The notes under the pieces were generated by a model. That model made no database searches and was not told the origin of the DNA. It saw nothing but the letters and a program-made list of their open reading frames with translations. A program made the translations under genes and the position numbers. 64,000 bases of DNA from positions 1,302,001-1,366,000 of the forward strand of contig NZ_CP086239.1 in assembly GCF_026650985.1 (NCBI RefSeq). The letters are read 5' to 3'. Source of the stretch: Clostridium estertheticum (GTDB taxonomy: Bacteria > Bacillota > Clostridia > Clostridiales > Clostridiaceae). Positions within the stretch are counted from its first letter, which is position 1, and each line of letters opens with the position of its first letter. Positions 56,406-64,000 of the stretch are shown one piece after another.

Positions 56406-57233
56406 ATGGAAGTATGGTGTGTTGAAAGTGATAATTTTACTAATACTGATTTAAACTTTTATGATTGTGGAGAAGAAGTATGTTCCAGTGGATATTTTTT
56501 TGGACCTGTAGCTAGAAATCATTTTATTATACACTTTATACTTAGTGGAAAAGGTACTTTTAGATGTGGTAAAAAGCTATATGCTTTAGAAGCTGGAGAT
56601 GCATTTGTTATTTGTCCAGATCATATTGCCTATTATGAAGCAGATATAGATGATCCTTGGCATTATCTTTGGGTTGGTTTTAACGGTGTAAAAGCACCAA
56701 AAATCATACATAGTGCAGGTCTTAGCTATGATAATCCAATATTTCATTATGATACTGACAATTTTTTTAAAGATGCGATACAAAAAATGGCCAGCTTCAC
56801 TAAATTGTCTTTAGAAACTGACTTATCTAGATTGTCTTATTTATATTTGTTTCTTTCTAAATTAATTGAAATAGCCCCAAAATCAAATACAATTAGCCTT
56901 TATGAGCCAAACATCGAACGATATGTAATAAGTGCCGTAGATTACATTGAAGTGAATTTTTATGGTAATATTAGTGTGAACAGTTTGGCTGACTACATTG
57001 GTATAAGTCGCAAATATTTATGTACTATTTTTAAAAACGCTTTGGGACAAACACCTATTGAATACATTATAAAAACACGAATGGAAAACGCATGTCACTT
57101 TTTAACAAACCATGATTTATCCATAGCTGAAGTAGCTACTTCTGTAGGATACTCCGATCAATTTGTTTTTTCAAAACAATTTAAAAAAATCATAGGTCAG
57201 TGCCCTTCATATTATAGAAGTAACCATCACTAA
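56406..57233 (+). CDS. AraC-family regulator of the alpha-galactoside operon
   Basis: 275 residues from the ATG 56406, preceded by AAAGGATGTG. Further upstream in-frame starts (to 56289) would add 39 residues with no homology that I can see. N-terminal cupin sugar-binding domain (FIIHFILSGKGTFRCGKKLYALEAGDAFVICP) seen as HFILSGKGTF and LEAGDAFVICP, C-terminal double helix-turn-helix with SVNSLADYIGISRKYLCTIFKN (key residues L, A, G, S, R, Y, L) and VATSVGYSDQFVFSKQFKK. It is MsmR/RafR-like and divergent from the transporter, which it probably activates. Confidence 0.9.
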   Translation: MEVWCVESDNFTNTDLNFYDCGEEVCSSGYFFGPVARNHFIIHFILSGKGTFRCGKKLYALEAGDAFVICPDHIAYYEADIDDPWHYLWVGFNGVKAPKIIHSAGLSYDNPIFHYDTDNFFKDAIQKMASFTKLSLETDLSRLSYLYLFLSKLIEIAPKSNTISLYEPNIERYVISAVDYIEVNFYGNISVNSLADYIGISRKYLCTIFKNALGQTPIEYIIKTRMENACHFLTNHDLSIAEVATSVGYSDQFVFSKQFKKIIGQCPSYYRSNHH

Positions 57234-57246
57234 ACAGGTTACAATT

Positions 57247-57293
57247 AAAATCATCTCCTTGGTCGCTGTTGCAGTCACCAAGGAGATGATTTA
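57247..57293. terminator. Bidirectional terminator after the AraC gene
   Basis: AAATCATCTCCTTGGT pairs exactly with ACCAAGGAGATGATTT around a 13-base loop. It serves the AraC gene (plus) and the small membrane-protein gene (minus). Confidence 0.85.
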
Positions 57294-57298
57294 ATATA

Positions 57299-57625
57299 CT
57301 ACTTTTTAATCTCATTATCTTTCTTATATTCTAAGCCATCAAGTGCTTTCTCCATTGCAACCCCTACATCTCCTACAACTTCTTCACCAAATTCTTCCAA
57401 TGTATGTTTAATCTCCTCTCTCTTAATATTTACATCTTCATCACCATTATTAGGCGTAGGAATATTCTTTTTCTCATCTAAATGACCTCGATCTAATAAT
57501 TTTTTAGCGACCCCGCCTAGTGTAATACCTATAATTGAGAATACTGCAAATCCTTTTACTAAATTCACCTTTTGCTTTTTTTGTTTATATTTAATATTTT
57601 TTGATAATTTGCTTAAATAATTCAT
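57299..57625 (-). CDS. Small membrane-anchored hypothetical protein
   Basis: 108 residues. A Lys-rich start (KKQKVNLVKG), one membrane segment (about 25-42, FAVFSIIGITLGGVAKKLL), and a charged C-terminal helix (KREEIKHTLEEFGEEVVGDVG). AAGGAGG lies before the ATG. I do not recognise a family. It is a single gene with its own terminator. Confidence 0.75.
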   Translation of the reverse strand: MNYLSKLSKNIKYKQKKQKVNLVKGFAVFSIIGITLGGVAKKLLDRGHLDEKKNIPTPNNGDEDVNIKREEIKHTLEEFGEEVVGDVGVAMEKALDGLEYKKDNEIKK

Positions 57626-57781
57626 AATAAGCCTCCTTGTATAATTAATATTTTTTCAACATTTATTATATTGTTTCCCAATATTAAAAAAAAATCCTTT
57701 TCAAACTAAATGTCTTTATTTAACTTAATCTGAATAAATAAGGTGACATATACATAAGCTACATAAAAATGAGGTGATATA

Positions 57782-58258
57782 ATGGATAAAAAGCTAAGTC
57801 TTATAATGTTTAGTGGAGAATATGACAAAGCTTTAGCTGGATTAATATTGGCAAATTCAGCTAAGGAATTAGGAATGGAAGTATCTATGTTTTTTGCTTT
57901 CTGGGGTCTACTTTTGTTAAGGGACCCTGATAAAATTATAAACGATGGTAAGTCTTCATTAGAGAAACTTATGGGTGCAATGACTCCAAAAGGCCCAGAA
58001 GAATTACCACTATCTAACATGAACTTCAGTGGTTTCGGAAAAAAAATGCTTGAGGCTATGATGAAAGAAGATGGCACACCAACTCTTTCAAATTTTTTAG
58101 AAGGTGCCGTAAAAAAAGGTGTTAAGTTCTATGGGTGTAAACTATCAATGGAAGTTATGGGATTGAAAAAAGAAGAACTTATTCCAGAACTTGAAGTTAT
58201 TGAAGCTAAAGATTATTTAAAGGATGCTCTTGAGTCTGATATACAATTATTCATATAA
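57782..58258 (+). CDS. DsrE/DsrF/DrsH-like family protein
   Basis: 158 residues. The start LSLIMFSGEYDKALAGLILANSAKE and VSMFFAFWGLLLLRD are typical of the DsrE-like family of small sulfur-transfer-related proteins. GAVKKGVKFYGCKLSMEVMGL carries a conserved Cys near residue 119 that could be a persulfide carrier. Function here is unknown. ATGAGGTGATATA gives a good ribosome site. Confidence 0.88.
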   Translation: MDKKLSLIMFSGEYDKALAGLILANSAKELGMEVSMFFAFWGLLLLRDPDKIINDGKSSLEKLMGAMTPKGPEELPLSNMNFSGFGKKMLEAMMKEDGTPTLSNFLEGAVKKGVKFYGCKLSMEVMGLKKEELIPELEVIEAKDYLKDALESDIQLFI

Positions 58259-58295
58259 AAAAAGTGCAGAATATTTCCGCACTTTTTTTATTTAT
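58257..58295 (+). terminator. Terminator of the DsrE-like gene
   Basis: AAAAAAAGTGC and GCACTTTTTTT arms with an inner GAA/TTC pair, followed by ATTT. Confidence 0.88.
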
Positions 58296-58441
58296 AATTA
58301 ACTATCATTATTTTCTTTTTATTATGAGTTGTTATTATAATAGACTTGTAGTTAGAATACATAATCTGTTATAATACATTCATTAGATATAATTTGTAGA
58401 TTTATGTCTATAATTGTCGTTTGACAATAGAAAGAAGGTAT

Positions 58442-59932
58442 ATGATGCAATTTACTTCAATAAAATTTTTGATGTTTTTTATGATTATTTCTGTTTTATA
58501 TTATGTAATTCCGCATAAACTTCGATGGGTTTGGCTGCTAATATGTAGTTATTTCTTTTATATGGTCTTAAATCCTAAATACGCAATATTAATAGCTACA
58601 TCAACTATCATCACATATTTAAGTGGTTTACTAATTGAAAAAGCAAATAAGATAAGCAATGAAAAAAAATCTATTCAAGTGAAAAAAATGTTAGTTTTCG
58701 CAAGTTTTTTTAGCAATTTGGGTATCTTATTTTTGTTCAAATATTATAATTTTTTCAATGAGAGTTTATCGCGTTTATTACATGTATTTAGCATCTCAAA
58801 TCATGCACCATCTTTTGAATATTTACTGCCACTGGGGATATCATTCTATACCCTTCAAGCCCTTAGCTATACTGTAGATGTTTATAGAAAAGATGTTCCT
58901 GCCGAGAAAAACATAGGAAAATATGCTCTGTTTGTATCATTCTTCCCTCAAGTAGTTGCAGGCCCTATTGAGAAATCTAAAAACATGTTACATCAATTTG
59001 ATGAGAAGCATAATTTTAATTATGATAGAGTTAAAAACGGTTTATTATTAATGTTGTGGGGTGTCTTCATAAAAATAGTAGTCTCAGATAGATTAGCAGT
59101 ACTTGTTAATACTGTATACAATAACCCTAATCACTATAAAGGTTTTGCAACTTTTATAGCTACATTGTTTTTTAGTTTTCAAATTTATTGTGATTTTATG
59201 TCTTATTCAGATATAGCAAGAGGAGCTGCGGAGGTCTTAGGATTTAATGTAACTAATAATTTTCACCAGCCCTATTTATCAAGATCAATAAAAGAATTTT
59301 GGAGCCGCTGGCACGTATCACTCACTAGTTGGTTTAAAGACTATTTATATTTTCCACTAGGCGGAAATAGACGTGGAAAATCAAGGGCTAATTATAATAT
59401 TATGATTGTGTTCCTAGTAAGTGGTTTATGGCATGGGGCTACCTTTAATTTTATTATTTGGGGTGGACTTCACGGACTTTATCAAATAGTAGAGAATTTT
59501 ACTAAACCCTTCAGAAAAAGGATAGTAAAAACTTTTAAAATTAAAACAGAAGTATTTAGTTTCAAGCTTTTTCAAGCATTTATAACCTTTATGCTTGTTA
59601 ATTTTGCTTGGATATTTTTTAAAGCTAGTTCATTATCAACTGCTATAACAATAATTCAAAACATTTTTTATTTTAATCCTTGGGTACTTATTAATGGTTC
59701 TATTTTTGAACTTGGATTAGATTCAAAAGATTTTTTTATTGCACTTGTTGGTATAATTTTAGTTCTAACAGTAGATATATTAGGGAAAACAAAAAAATTA
59801 CGAACTAGTTTAGCAAAACAAAACATAATGTTTAGATGGGCAACGTATGTAGGTGCTGCTGTAGTCATTCTAATCTTTGGGTTGTATGGGCCTGGATATA
59901 GCATGCAGCAGTTTATCTATTCACAATTCTAG
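58442..59932 (+). CDS. MBOAT-family O-acyltransferase (AlgI/DltB-like)
   Basis: 496 residues from ATG 58442 (or the adjacent 58445), after AGAAGG. About ten membrane helices. Family signatures are LLPLGISFYTLQALSYTVDVYR, FFPQVVAGPIEKSKNML, and FWSRWHVSLTSWFKDYLYFPLGG with GLWHGATFNFIIWGGLHGLYQ, containing the active-site His. Such proteins pass acyl groups across the membrane to acetylate or acylate surface polysaccharides or teichoic acids. The next gene is the usual extracellular partner. Confidence 0.93.
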   Translation: MMQFTSIKFLMFFMIISVLYYVIPHKLRWVWLLICSYFFYMVLNPKYAILIATSTIITYLSGLLIEKANKISNEKKSIQVKKMLVFASFFSNLGILFLFKYYNFFNESLSRLLHVFSISNHAPSFEYLLPLGISFYTLQALSYTVDVYRKDVPAEKNIGKYALFVSFFPQVVAGPIEKSKNMLHQFDEKHNFNYDRVKNGLLLMLWGVFIKIVVSDRLAVLVNTVYNNPNHYKGFATFIATLFFSFQIYCDFMSYSDIARGAAEVLGFNVTNNFHQPYLSRSIKEFWSRWHVSLTSWFKDYLYFPLGGNRRGKSRANYNIMIVFLVSGLWHGATFNFIIWGGLHGLYQIVENFTKPFRKRIVKTFKIKTEVFSFKLFQAFITFMLVNFAWIFFKASSLSTAITIIQNIFYFNPWVLINGSIFELGLDSKDFFIALVGIILVLTVDILGKTKKLRTSLAKQNIMFRWATYVGAAVVILIFGLYGPGYSMQQFIYSQF

Positions 59933-59943
59933 GAGGATTTTGA

Positions 59944-61398
59944 ATGCTTAAAAAGTCATTTTTAAAAGGAATTAGTTTTGTAATTATATTATTGCTCTTT
60001 ATTATAACCCTTAATTCTATTTTTATTATAAAAACAAATCATCGAGCTAAACTTACACAAGGTTTATATACTAATACAGGGGATTCATTTGATGTTGTAT
60101 TATTAGGTTCAAGCCATATGGATGCTTTAATAAATCCTAACGTATTATGGAAACAGTTTGGAATAACAAGCTTTGACTATTCTACTGGAGGTCAACCAAT
60201 AGATGTAACCTACTATTTATTAAAAGAGGTTTTGAAAAAACATAAGAATCCAATTGTAGTAGTAGATTTGTATTATTTAGGTTCAACTGATAAATTTGGT
60301 GATGAGGGTTATATAAGAACTGCTTTAGATAACGTTAAGTTTTCTGTAAATAAAGTACAAGCCATTCTTAACACTACACCACGAAATCAATGGCTCAACT
60401 ATCTTTTTCCTATTTTCAAATATCATGATCGTTGGAAAGAACTAACGGAGACAGATTTTAACTTTGATACGGATGATACTTATTATAGAAAAGGATTTAA
60501 TGCTAGTCATGATTTGTATGGGAAAGAAAATGCTTCAAATTCTTTAACAACAGAAACGGTAGATCTTCCACCTAAAACAAAAGACTATTTAAATAAAATG
60601 ATAACTTTATCTAAAAAAGAAAATTTCAAATTGATTTTCACTAATGCCCCACATGACTATAGTCAAACATCAGGGTCAAAAGTTTGGACGGCTGAGCCTG
60701 CAAAGATGTTTAATAAGGTGGCAGAAATTTCAAAAGCAAATAATATTCCATTTATTAATTATAACAAAATGATAAAGGAACTAGACTTTGACTTTAAAAC
60801 AGATATGGTTAACATTGGTCACTTAAATATTTTTGGTTCTAATAAAGTTACATTAAATTTAGGTAAATATTTAAAAACAAATTATAAATTAACAGATCAT
60901 CGTAATGATGCAACCTATAAAGAATGGGATTCTGATTATATTCTTTATTCTCGCTCTGAAAAAGCTATAGATATTACTAATGAAACAAATATTAAAAACT
61001 ACATTCCATTAATAAAAAATAAAAATTATATTATAGTTGCTAGCACAAATGAGGACATTTCAAAAAATGAAATTTCAAAAAATTCATTAATATTATTAGG
61101 GTTAAAAACTTTTGCGGGAAATAGTATTGGTTCTAATTACCTTGCAATTATTAATGATAACAAAGTACAGTCAGAAACACTTAGTAATGCTAGACTATCT
61201 AAGGATTTTTCTTTAGATAAAGGGACTTATTTTAAAAATACCACCCAAAGTGTCGATAAAAAGATACCAAGTGTAGTTTTAAATGGGGTTGAAAATCTAG
61301 ATAAACACGCTGGATTAAATATTATAGTATATGATAAATCACTAAAAAAAATTATAGATAATATCTATTTAGATTCCACGAGTATAATTAAAAGATAA
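59944..61398 (+). CDS. AlgX/AlgJ/DltD-like SGNH-type protein, partner of the MBOAT
   Basis: 484 residues. An N-terminal membrane anchor (about 8-32), then an extracellular domain with the SGNH-type Ser motif VVLLGSSHMDALINP, DYSTGGQPIDVTYYLL and a His-containing NIGHLNIFGSNKVT that could complete the catalytic site. It starts 11 bases after the MBOAT gene with AGGAGG. Together they probably form an O-acetylation machine for a cell-surface glycan; the glycan is unknown. C-terminal 150 residues are an extra beta-rich region I cannot assign. Confidence 0.85.
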   Translation: MLKKSFLKGISFVIILLLFIITLNSIFIIKTNHRAKLTQGLYTNTGDSFDVVLLGSSHMDALINPNVLWKQFGITSFDYSTGGQPIDVTYYLLKEVLKKHKNPIVVVDLYYLGSTDKFGDEGYIRTALDNVKFSVNKVQAILNTTPRNQWLNYLFPIFKYHDRWKELTETDFNFDTDDTYYRKGFNASHDLYGKENASNSLTTETVDLPPKTKDYLNKMITLSKKENFKLIFTNAPHDYSQTSGSKVWTAEPAKMFNKVAEISKANNIPFINYNKMIKELDFDFKTDMVNIGHLNIFGSNKVTLNLGKYLKTNYKLTDHRNDATYKEWDSDYILYSRSEKAIDITNETNIKNYIPLIKNKNYIIVASTNEDISKNEISKNSLILLGLKTFAGNSIGSNYLAIINDNKVQSETLSNARLSKDFSLDKGTYFKNTTQSVDKKIPSVVLNGVENLDKHAGLNIIVYDKSLKKIIDNIYLDSTSIIKR

Positions 61399-61423
61399 CT
61401 AATGAATTTTGTACTTGTCATAT

Positions 61424-61465
61424 AAATAAAAAGGAAAACCTAGTTTTTTAGGTTTTTCTTTTTAT
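61424..61465 (+). terminator. Terminator of the O-acylation operon
   Basis: AAAAAGGAAAACCTA pairs with TAGGTTTTTCTTTTT around TTTT, followed by ATTTTT. Confidence 0.85.
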
Positions 61466-61545
61466 TTTTATTTTTAAATAAGCGTATATTATTATATTAT
61501 TTCTACCATACTTATATTAAAAACAAATATAAAATGGAGAGTATT

Positions 61546-62397
61546 ATGAGATTAAATAAAAGACTTTTAATTATTACAATTGCTATATTAATAGGATCTA
61601 TAGGTCTACTCTATCAGTATTCTGGTTTAGTTATACATAAAGAAAAAAATAGTACAACTACAATTAATACAACAAAAACACTTAAACCAACTAGTGTAAA
61701 AACTGTTTTTATACATAAATCTGTTGATTCTTTAGAAAATAAAAAAATACCAATCTTAATGTATCATTCTATTAGTTATGAAAAAGAAAATATACTAAGG
61801 GTTCCTAAAGAAAAATTCAGAAATCAAATGAAATACCTCAAAGATAATAATTATACAACATTAACATTAGATGAGCTTTATAGCTATATGAAAACAGGTA
61901 AAAATTTACCTAATAAACCCATAGTTATAACTTTTGATGATGGCTACAAAGACAACTATACTAATGCATATCCTATTTTAAAAGAATTCAAACTAAAAGC
62001 TACTATATTTGTAATTACTAATACTATTGATCATGAAAAAGATTATTTAACTTCCGCCGAAATAAAATTAATGGATTCAAATAATATAAGAATAGAAAGT
62101 CATACATCGTCTCATGAACACTTAGATCAAATATCTTATGTAGATAATGTAAATACTATGAAAACCTCAAAAATCAAATTAGAAAAAATATTAAATAAGA
62201 AAATAGATTACATAGCATATCCTTACGGAGGATACACACCTAACACTATAAAAGCTGCAAAACAATCAGGTTATAAATTAGCCTTTTCAACTGAATTTGG
62301 CTTAATTGATAAAAACGACAACATTTATTCATTAGGTAGAATTTTTGTTAATTCAAACTTTAGTCTTGAAGAATTCAAAGCAAAATTAACTCCATAA
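61546..62397 (+). CDS. Polysaccharide deacetylase (NodB family)
   Basis: 283 residues from the ATG 61546, whose GGAGAG ribosome site overlaps an earlier in-frame ATG at 61534. N-terminal membrane anchor (about 6-26), a Thr-rich linker, then the NodB domain: MYHSISY, VITFDDGYKDNYTNA with the catalytic Asp pair, ESHTSSHEHLDQ with the zinc His pair and IAYPYGGYTPNTIKAAK. It acts outside the membrane to remove N- or O-acetyl groups from a glycan. Following the acyltransferase pair, it fits a surface-glycan modification set, though it has its own leader. Confidence 0.93.
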   Translation: MRLNKRLLIITIAILIGSIGLLYQYSGLVIHKEKNSTTTINTTKTLKPTSVKTVFIHKSVDSLENKKIPILMYHSISYEKENILRVPKEKFRNQMKYLKDNNYTTLTLDELYSYMKTGKNLPNKPIVITFDDGYKDNYTNAYPILKEFKLKATIFVITNTIDHEKDYLTSAEIKLMDSNNIRIESHTSSHEHLDQISYVDNVNTMKTSKIKLEKILNKKIDYIAYPYGGYTPNTIKAAKQSGYKLAFSTEFGLIDKNDNIYSLGRIFVNSNFSLEEFKAKLTP

Positions 62398-62414
62398 ATT
62401 TAATTAATTATATT

Positions 62415-63347
62415 CTATAATAAAGTCATTAAAATTGGTATAACTATAAGAGTACCTACCGTTGAAATTGCTATCATTAATGAGGCAAAATCATAATCAG
62501 AATTATAAGCCTTAGCAATTATAGCTGAATTTGCCATAACTGGCATAGCCGCCTGTATAACAAAAACTGACTCCATAAGATGTGGTATATGAAATATAGG
62601 TGCTATTAGGATTACAAGTATTGGAGATATTACAAATCTGCCGATTAATACCCACACTATATCTAAAGTAAATTTTATTGACTTTAAATCTACTAAATAT
62701 ATGGAGGCACCAATAAAAAACATGGATAATGGTGTTGTAATACTCCCTAAGCTTTTGCTTGTATCCATAATAAATAATGGGAATTTAATATTTAATAAAA
62801 CCAGAAGTATTCCAACTATAAAACCAATTAAAGGTGGAGATAATATTTTTTTTATAATTTCCATTGAAAAAAAGTTTAAAGTTCTCTTATTTCCATCTTT
62901 AGTTATTTCATATACACCTAAAGTCCAAAAAAATGTGGTATTTGCAATATAATAAAGTAGCACATAAGGCACACTTTTTTCTCCAAATAACGCCAAATTG
63001 ACTGGAAGACCCATAAATATAGTGTTTGAATTAAAGAACATAGATACAAATAGTCCACGTCTGTTATTTTTTATTTTTACAATTTTTGAAAACAATTTTG
63101 CAATAATAAAACAACAACCTATTGTTAGAAAAGGAACTATTAAACCTCTTGAGTCATCTATAAGCATCTTTTTTGTAAAATTACTCATAATTGTATTAAT
63201 CATCATCATTGGTAGTGAAATGTTTATAACAATAGTAGTTATTAAATTAATTGCCTTTTCATCAATTAATTTTTTATATGCTAAAAAATATCCTATTATA
63301 ATCATTATCATTATACTTAATACACTTTGATCTGCTGCAAAAAACAT
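62415..63347 (-). CDS. AEC (auxin efflux carrier) family transporter
   Basis: 310 residues, about ten membrane helices in two five-helix repeats. Family pattern: MIMIIIGYFLAYKKLI, FFNSNTIFMGLPVNLALFGE, PLSMFFIGASIYL and the C-terminal QAAMPVMANSAIIAKAYNSD. Bacterial relatives export malonate, malate or amino acids, so the substrate is open. GGGGGAGAG precedes the ATG. Confidence 0.92.
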   Translation of the reverse strand: MFFAADQSVLSIMIMIIIGYFLAYKKLIDEKAINLITTIVINISLPMMMINTIMSNFTKKMLIDDSRGLIVPFLTIGCCFIIAKLFSKIVKIKNNRRGLFVSMFFNSNTIFMGLPVNLALFGEKSVPYVLLYYIANTTFFWTLGVYEITKDGNKRTLNFFSMEIIKKILSPPLIGFIVGILLVLLNIKFPLFIMDTSKSLGSITTPLSMFFIGASIYLVDLKSIKFTLDIVWVLIGRFVISPILVILIAPIFHIPHLMESVFVIQAAMPVMANSAIIAKAYNSDYDFASLMIAISTVGTLIVIPILMTLL

Positions 63348-63476
63348 GTAAACTCTCCCCCAAATTTATATTAACTTAATCAAGTCTACCATATTTGATA
63401 AATGCTTACAATAAATTTAGGCGCATTTATATATATATTACCAATTGCTAATAAATTAACTTTAAGGTGCAAATAA

Positions 63477-64000
63477 CTATTGCAGTGATCCAGTTGATGA
63501 TTTAATACCTTTCCTATATTGCATTGGAGCGCAACCTTTTAAGTTTTTAAATACTCGATTAAAAGTTTTAATGCTATTGAAACCTGACTTATATGCAACT
63601 TCTGTAATGGAGTCACTTTCCTCCATAAGATGCCATTCTGCTTTAGTTATTCTAAAATTATTTAAATAATCAACAAATGTAACTCCTGTGTTTTCCTTGA
63701 AAAATCTTGTAAAATAATATAGACTGAATCCAGCAACCTTTGAAATTTTCTCTAAATTAATATTTGTTTGATAGTATTTATCTACATATTGAAACACCTT
63801 ATCCAGCTTCTGAAGTTTTTCCATTTGACGACTTTCAGCTTCAGCTGAATACTCACATTTAGGCATGTATCTAATTAATATACCAGCCAAGTCGTAAAGT
63901 CTAGCCTTCATAATAAGCTTATAGCCTTCTTTTGCAGCAGTGTTTTCATTAATAAGTTGCTGAATTTGTTTTTCCATGAGGTTATGAACTTCAGTACTGG
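63477..64000 (-). CDS. AraC-family transcriptional regulator, C-terminal part (runs off right edge)
   Basis: The frame is open to the window edge without a stop; the ATG at 63977 is internal by family length. The visible 174 residues hold the end of the sensor or linker domain and a full C-terminal double helix-turn-helix: INLEKISKVAGFSLYYFTRFFKENTG (key L, V, A, G, F, Y, F, F) and SITEVAYKSGFNSIKTFNRVFKNLKGCAPMQYR (key A, G, F, F, R, F, K, P, YR). The target genes are unknown; the downstream AEC transporter on the same strand is the nearest candidate. Confidence 0.9.
   Translation of the reverse strand, partial: STEVHNLMEKQIQQLINENTAAKEGYKLIMKARLYDLAGILIRYMPKCEYSAEAESRQMEKLQKLDKVFQYVDKYYQTNINLEKISKVAGFSLYYFTRFFKENTGVTFVDYLNNFRITKAEWHLMEESDSITEVAYKSGFNSIKTFNRVFKNLKGCAPMQYRKGIKSSTGSLQ

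Noticed and set aside
58421-58426. TTGACA just upstream of the MBOAT gene as a promoter -35 box
   Set aside because: No -10 box lies 15-19 bases downstream; the ribosome site and start codon occupy that space.

Overview
The window is AT-rich DNA with strong AGGAGG-type ribosome binding sites, TTGACA-17-TATAAT-like promoters, a T-box leader, a GlpP antiterminator gene, a CIRCE element and a gerA-type spore germination operon. This points to a spore-forming Firmicute, most likely a Clostridium (sensu stricto). I see no rRNA, tRNA, CRISPR array, transposase or prophage gene.

Layout. 1-907: 5' part of a chemoreceptor (minus). 1164-6276 (minus): aroD, a small monooxygenase, a HAD phosphatase that seems to need an AUU start codon, CIRCE-controlled htpG, a hemerythrin-like protein with one substituted iron ligand, and the 3' remnant of a Rieske-type oxygenase. 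6406-13112 (plus): a promoter and tryptophan T-box driving a complete, tightly coupled trpEGDCFBA operon. 13137-13356: a 220-bp imperfect foldback element with a GC-richer tip. 13498-21742 (minus): the common aromatic operon aroF-tyrA-aroB-aroA-aroC-pheA-aroE-aroK, preceded by its own promoter, a short ORF rich in Tyr/Phe/Trp codons and two tandem terminator-like hairpins. 21769-23494 (minus): a histidine phosphatase, a small Cys-motif protein and glpP. 23670-29294 (plus): glycerol-3-phosphate oxidation genes, glpK and glpF. 29397-37211 (minus): hisZGDCBHAFIE. 37400-41356 (plus): a polyamine ABC transporter whose last gene fuses permease and substrate-binding protein. 41513-45276 (plus): three-gene germinant receptor operon. 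45363-47213 (plus): a pentapeptide-repeat protein and a YdjM-like membrane protein. 47290-57233: raffinose/sucrose utilisation (sucrose phosphorylase, fructokinase-like kinase, GH36 alpha-galactosidase, sugar ABC transporter, divergent AraC regulator), with a PHP-domain gene in between. 57299-62397: a small membrane protein, a DsrE-like protein, and a probable polysaccharide O-acylation pair (MBOAT plus SGNH/AlgX-like) followed by a polysaccharide deacetylase. 62415-64000 (minus): an AEC transporter and the 3' part of an AraC regulator.

How it fits together. Together with aroD, the two aromatic clusters hold every enzyme from DAHP to Trp, and those to phenylpyruvate and hydroxyphenylpyruvate. 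The Trp branch is read by a tRNA-sensing T-box. The common/Phe/Tyr operon has no T-box but has what looks like a leader-peptide attenuator; this is the most interesting candidate for an undescribed regulatory system here. The his operon has no visible attenuator but carries an inverted repeat over its likely start site. The glycerol genes look GlpP-controlled, and the sugar genes look controlled by the AraC protein and possibly a catabolite-type operator. All calls come from reading the sequence; no database search was run.
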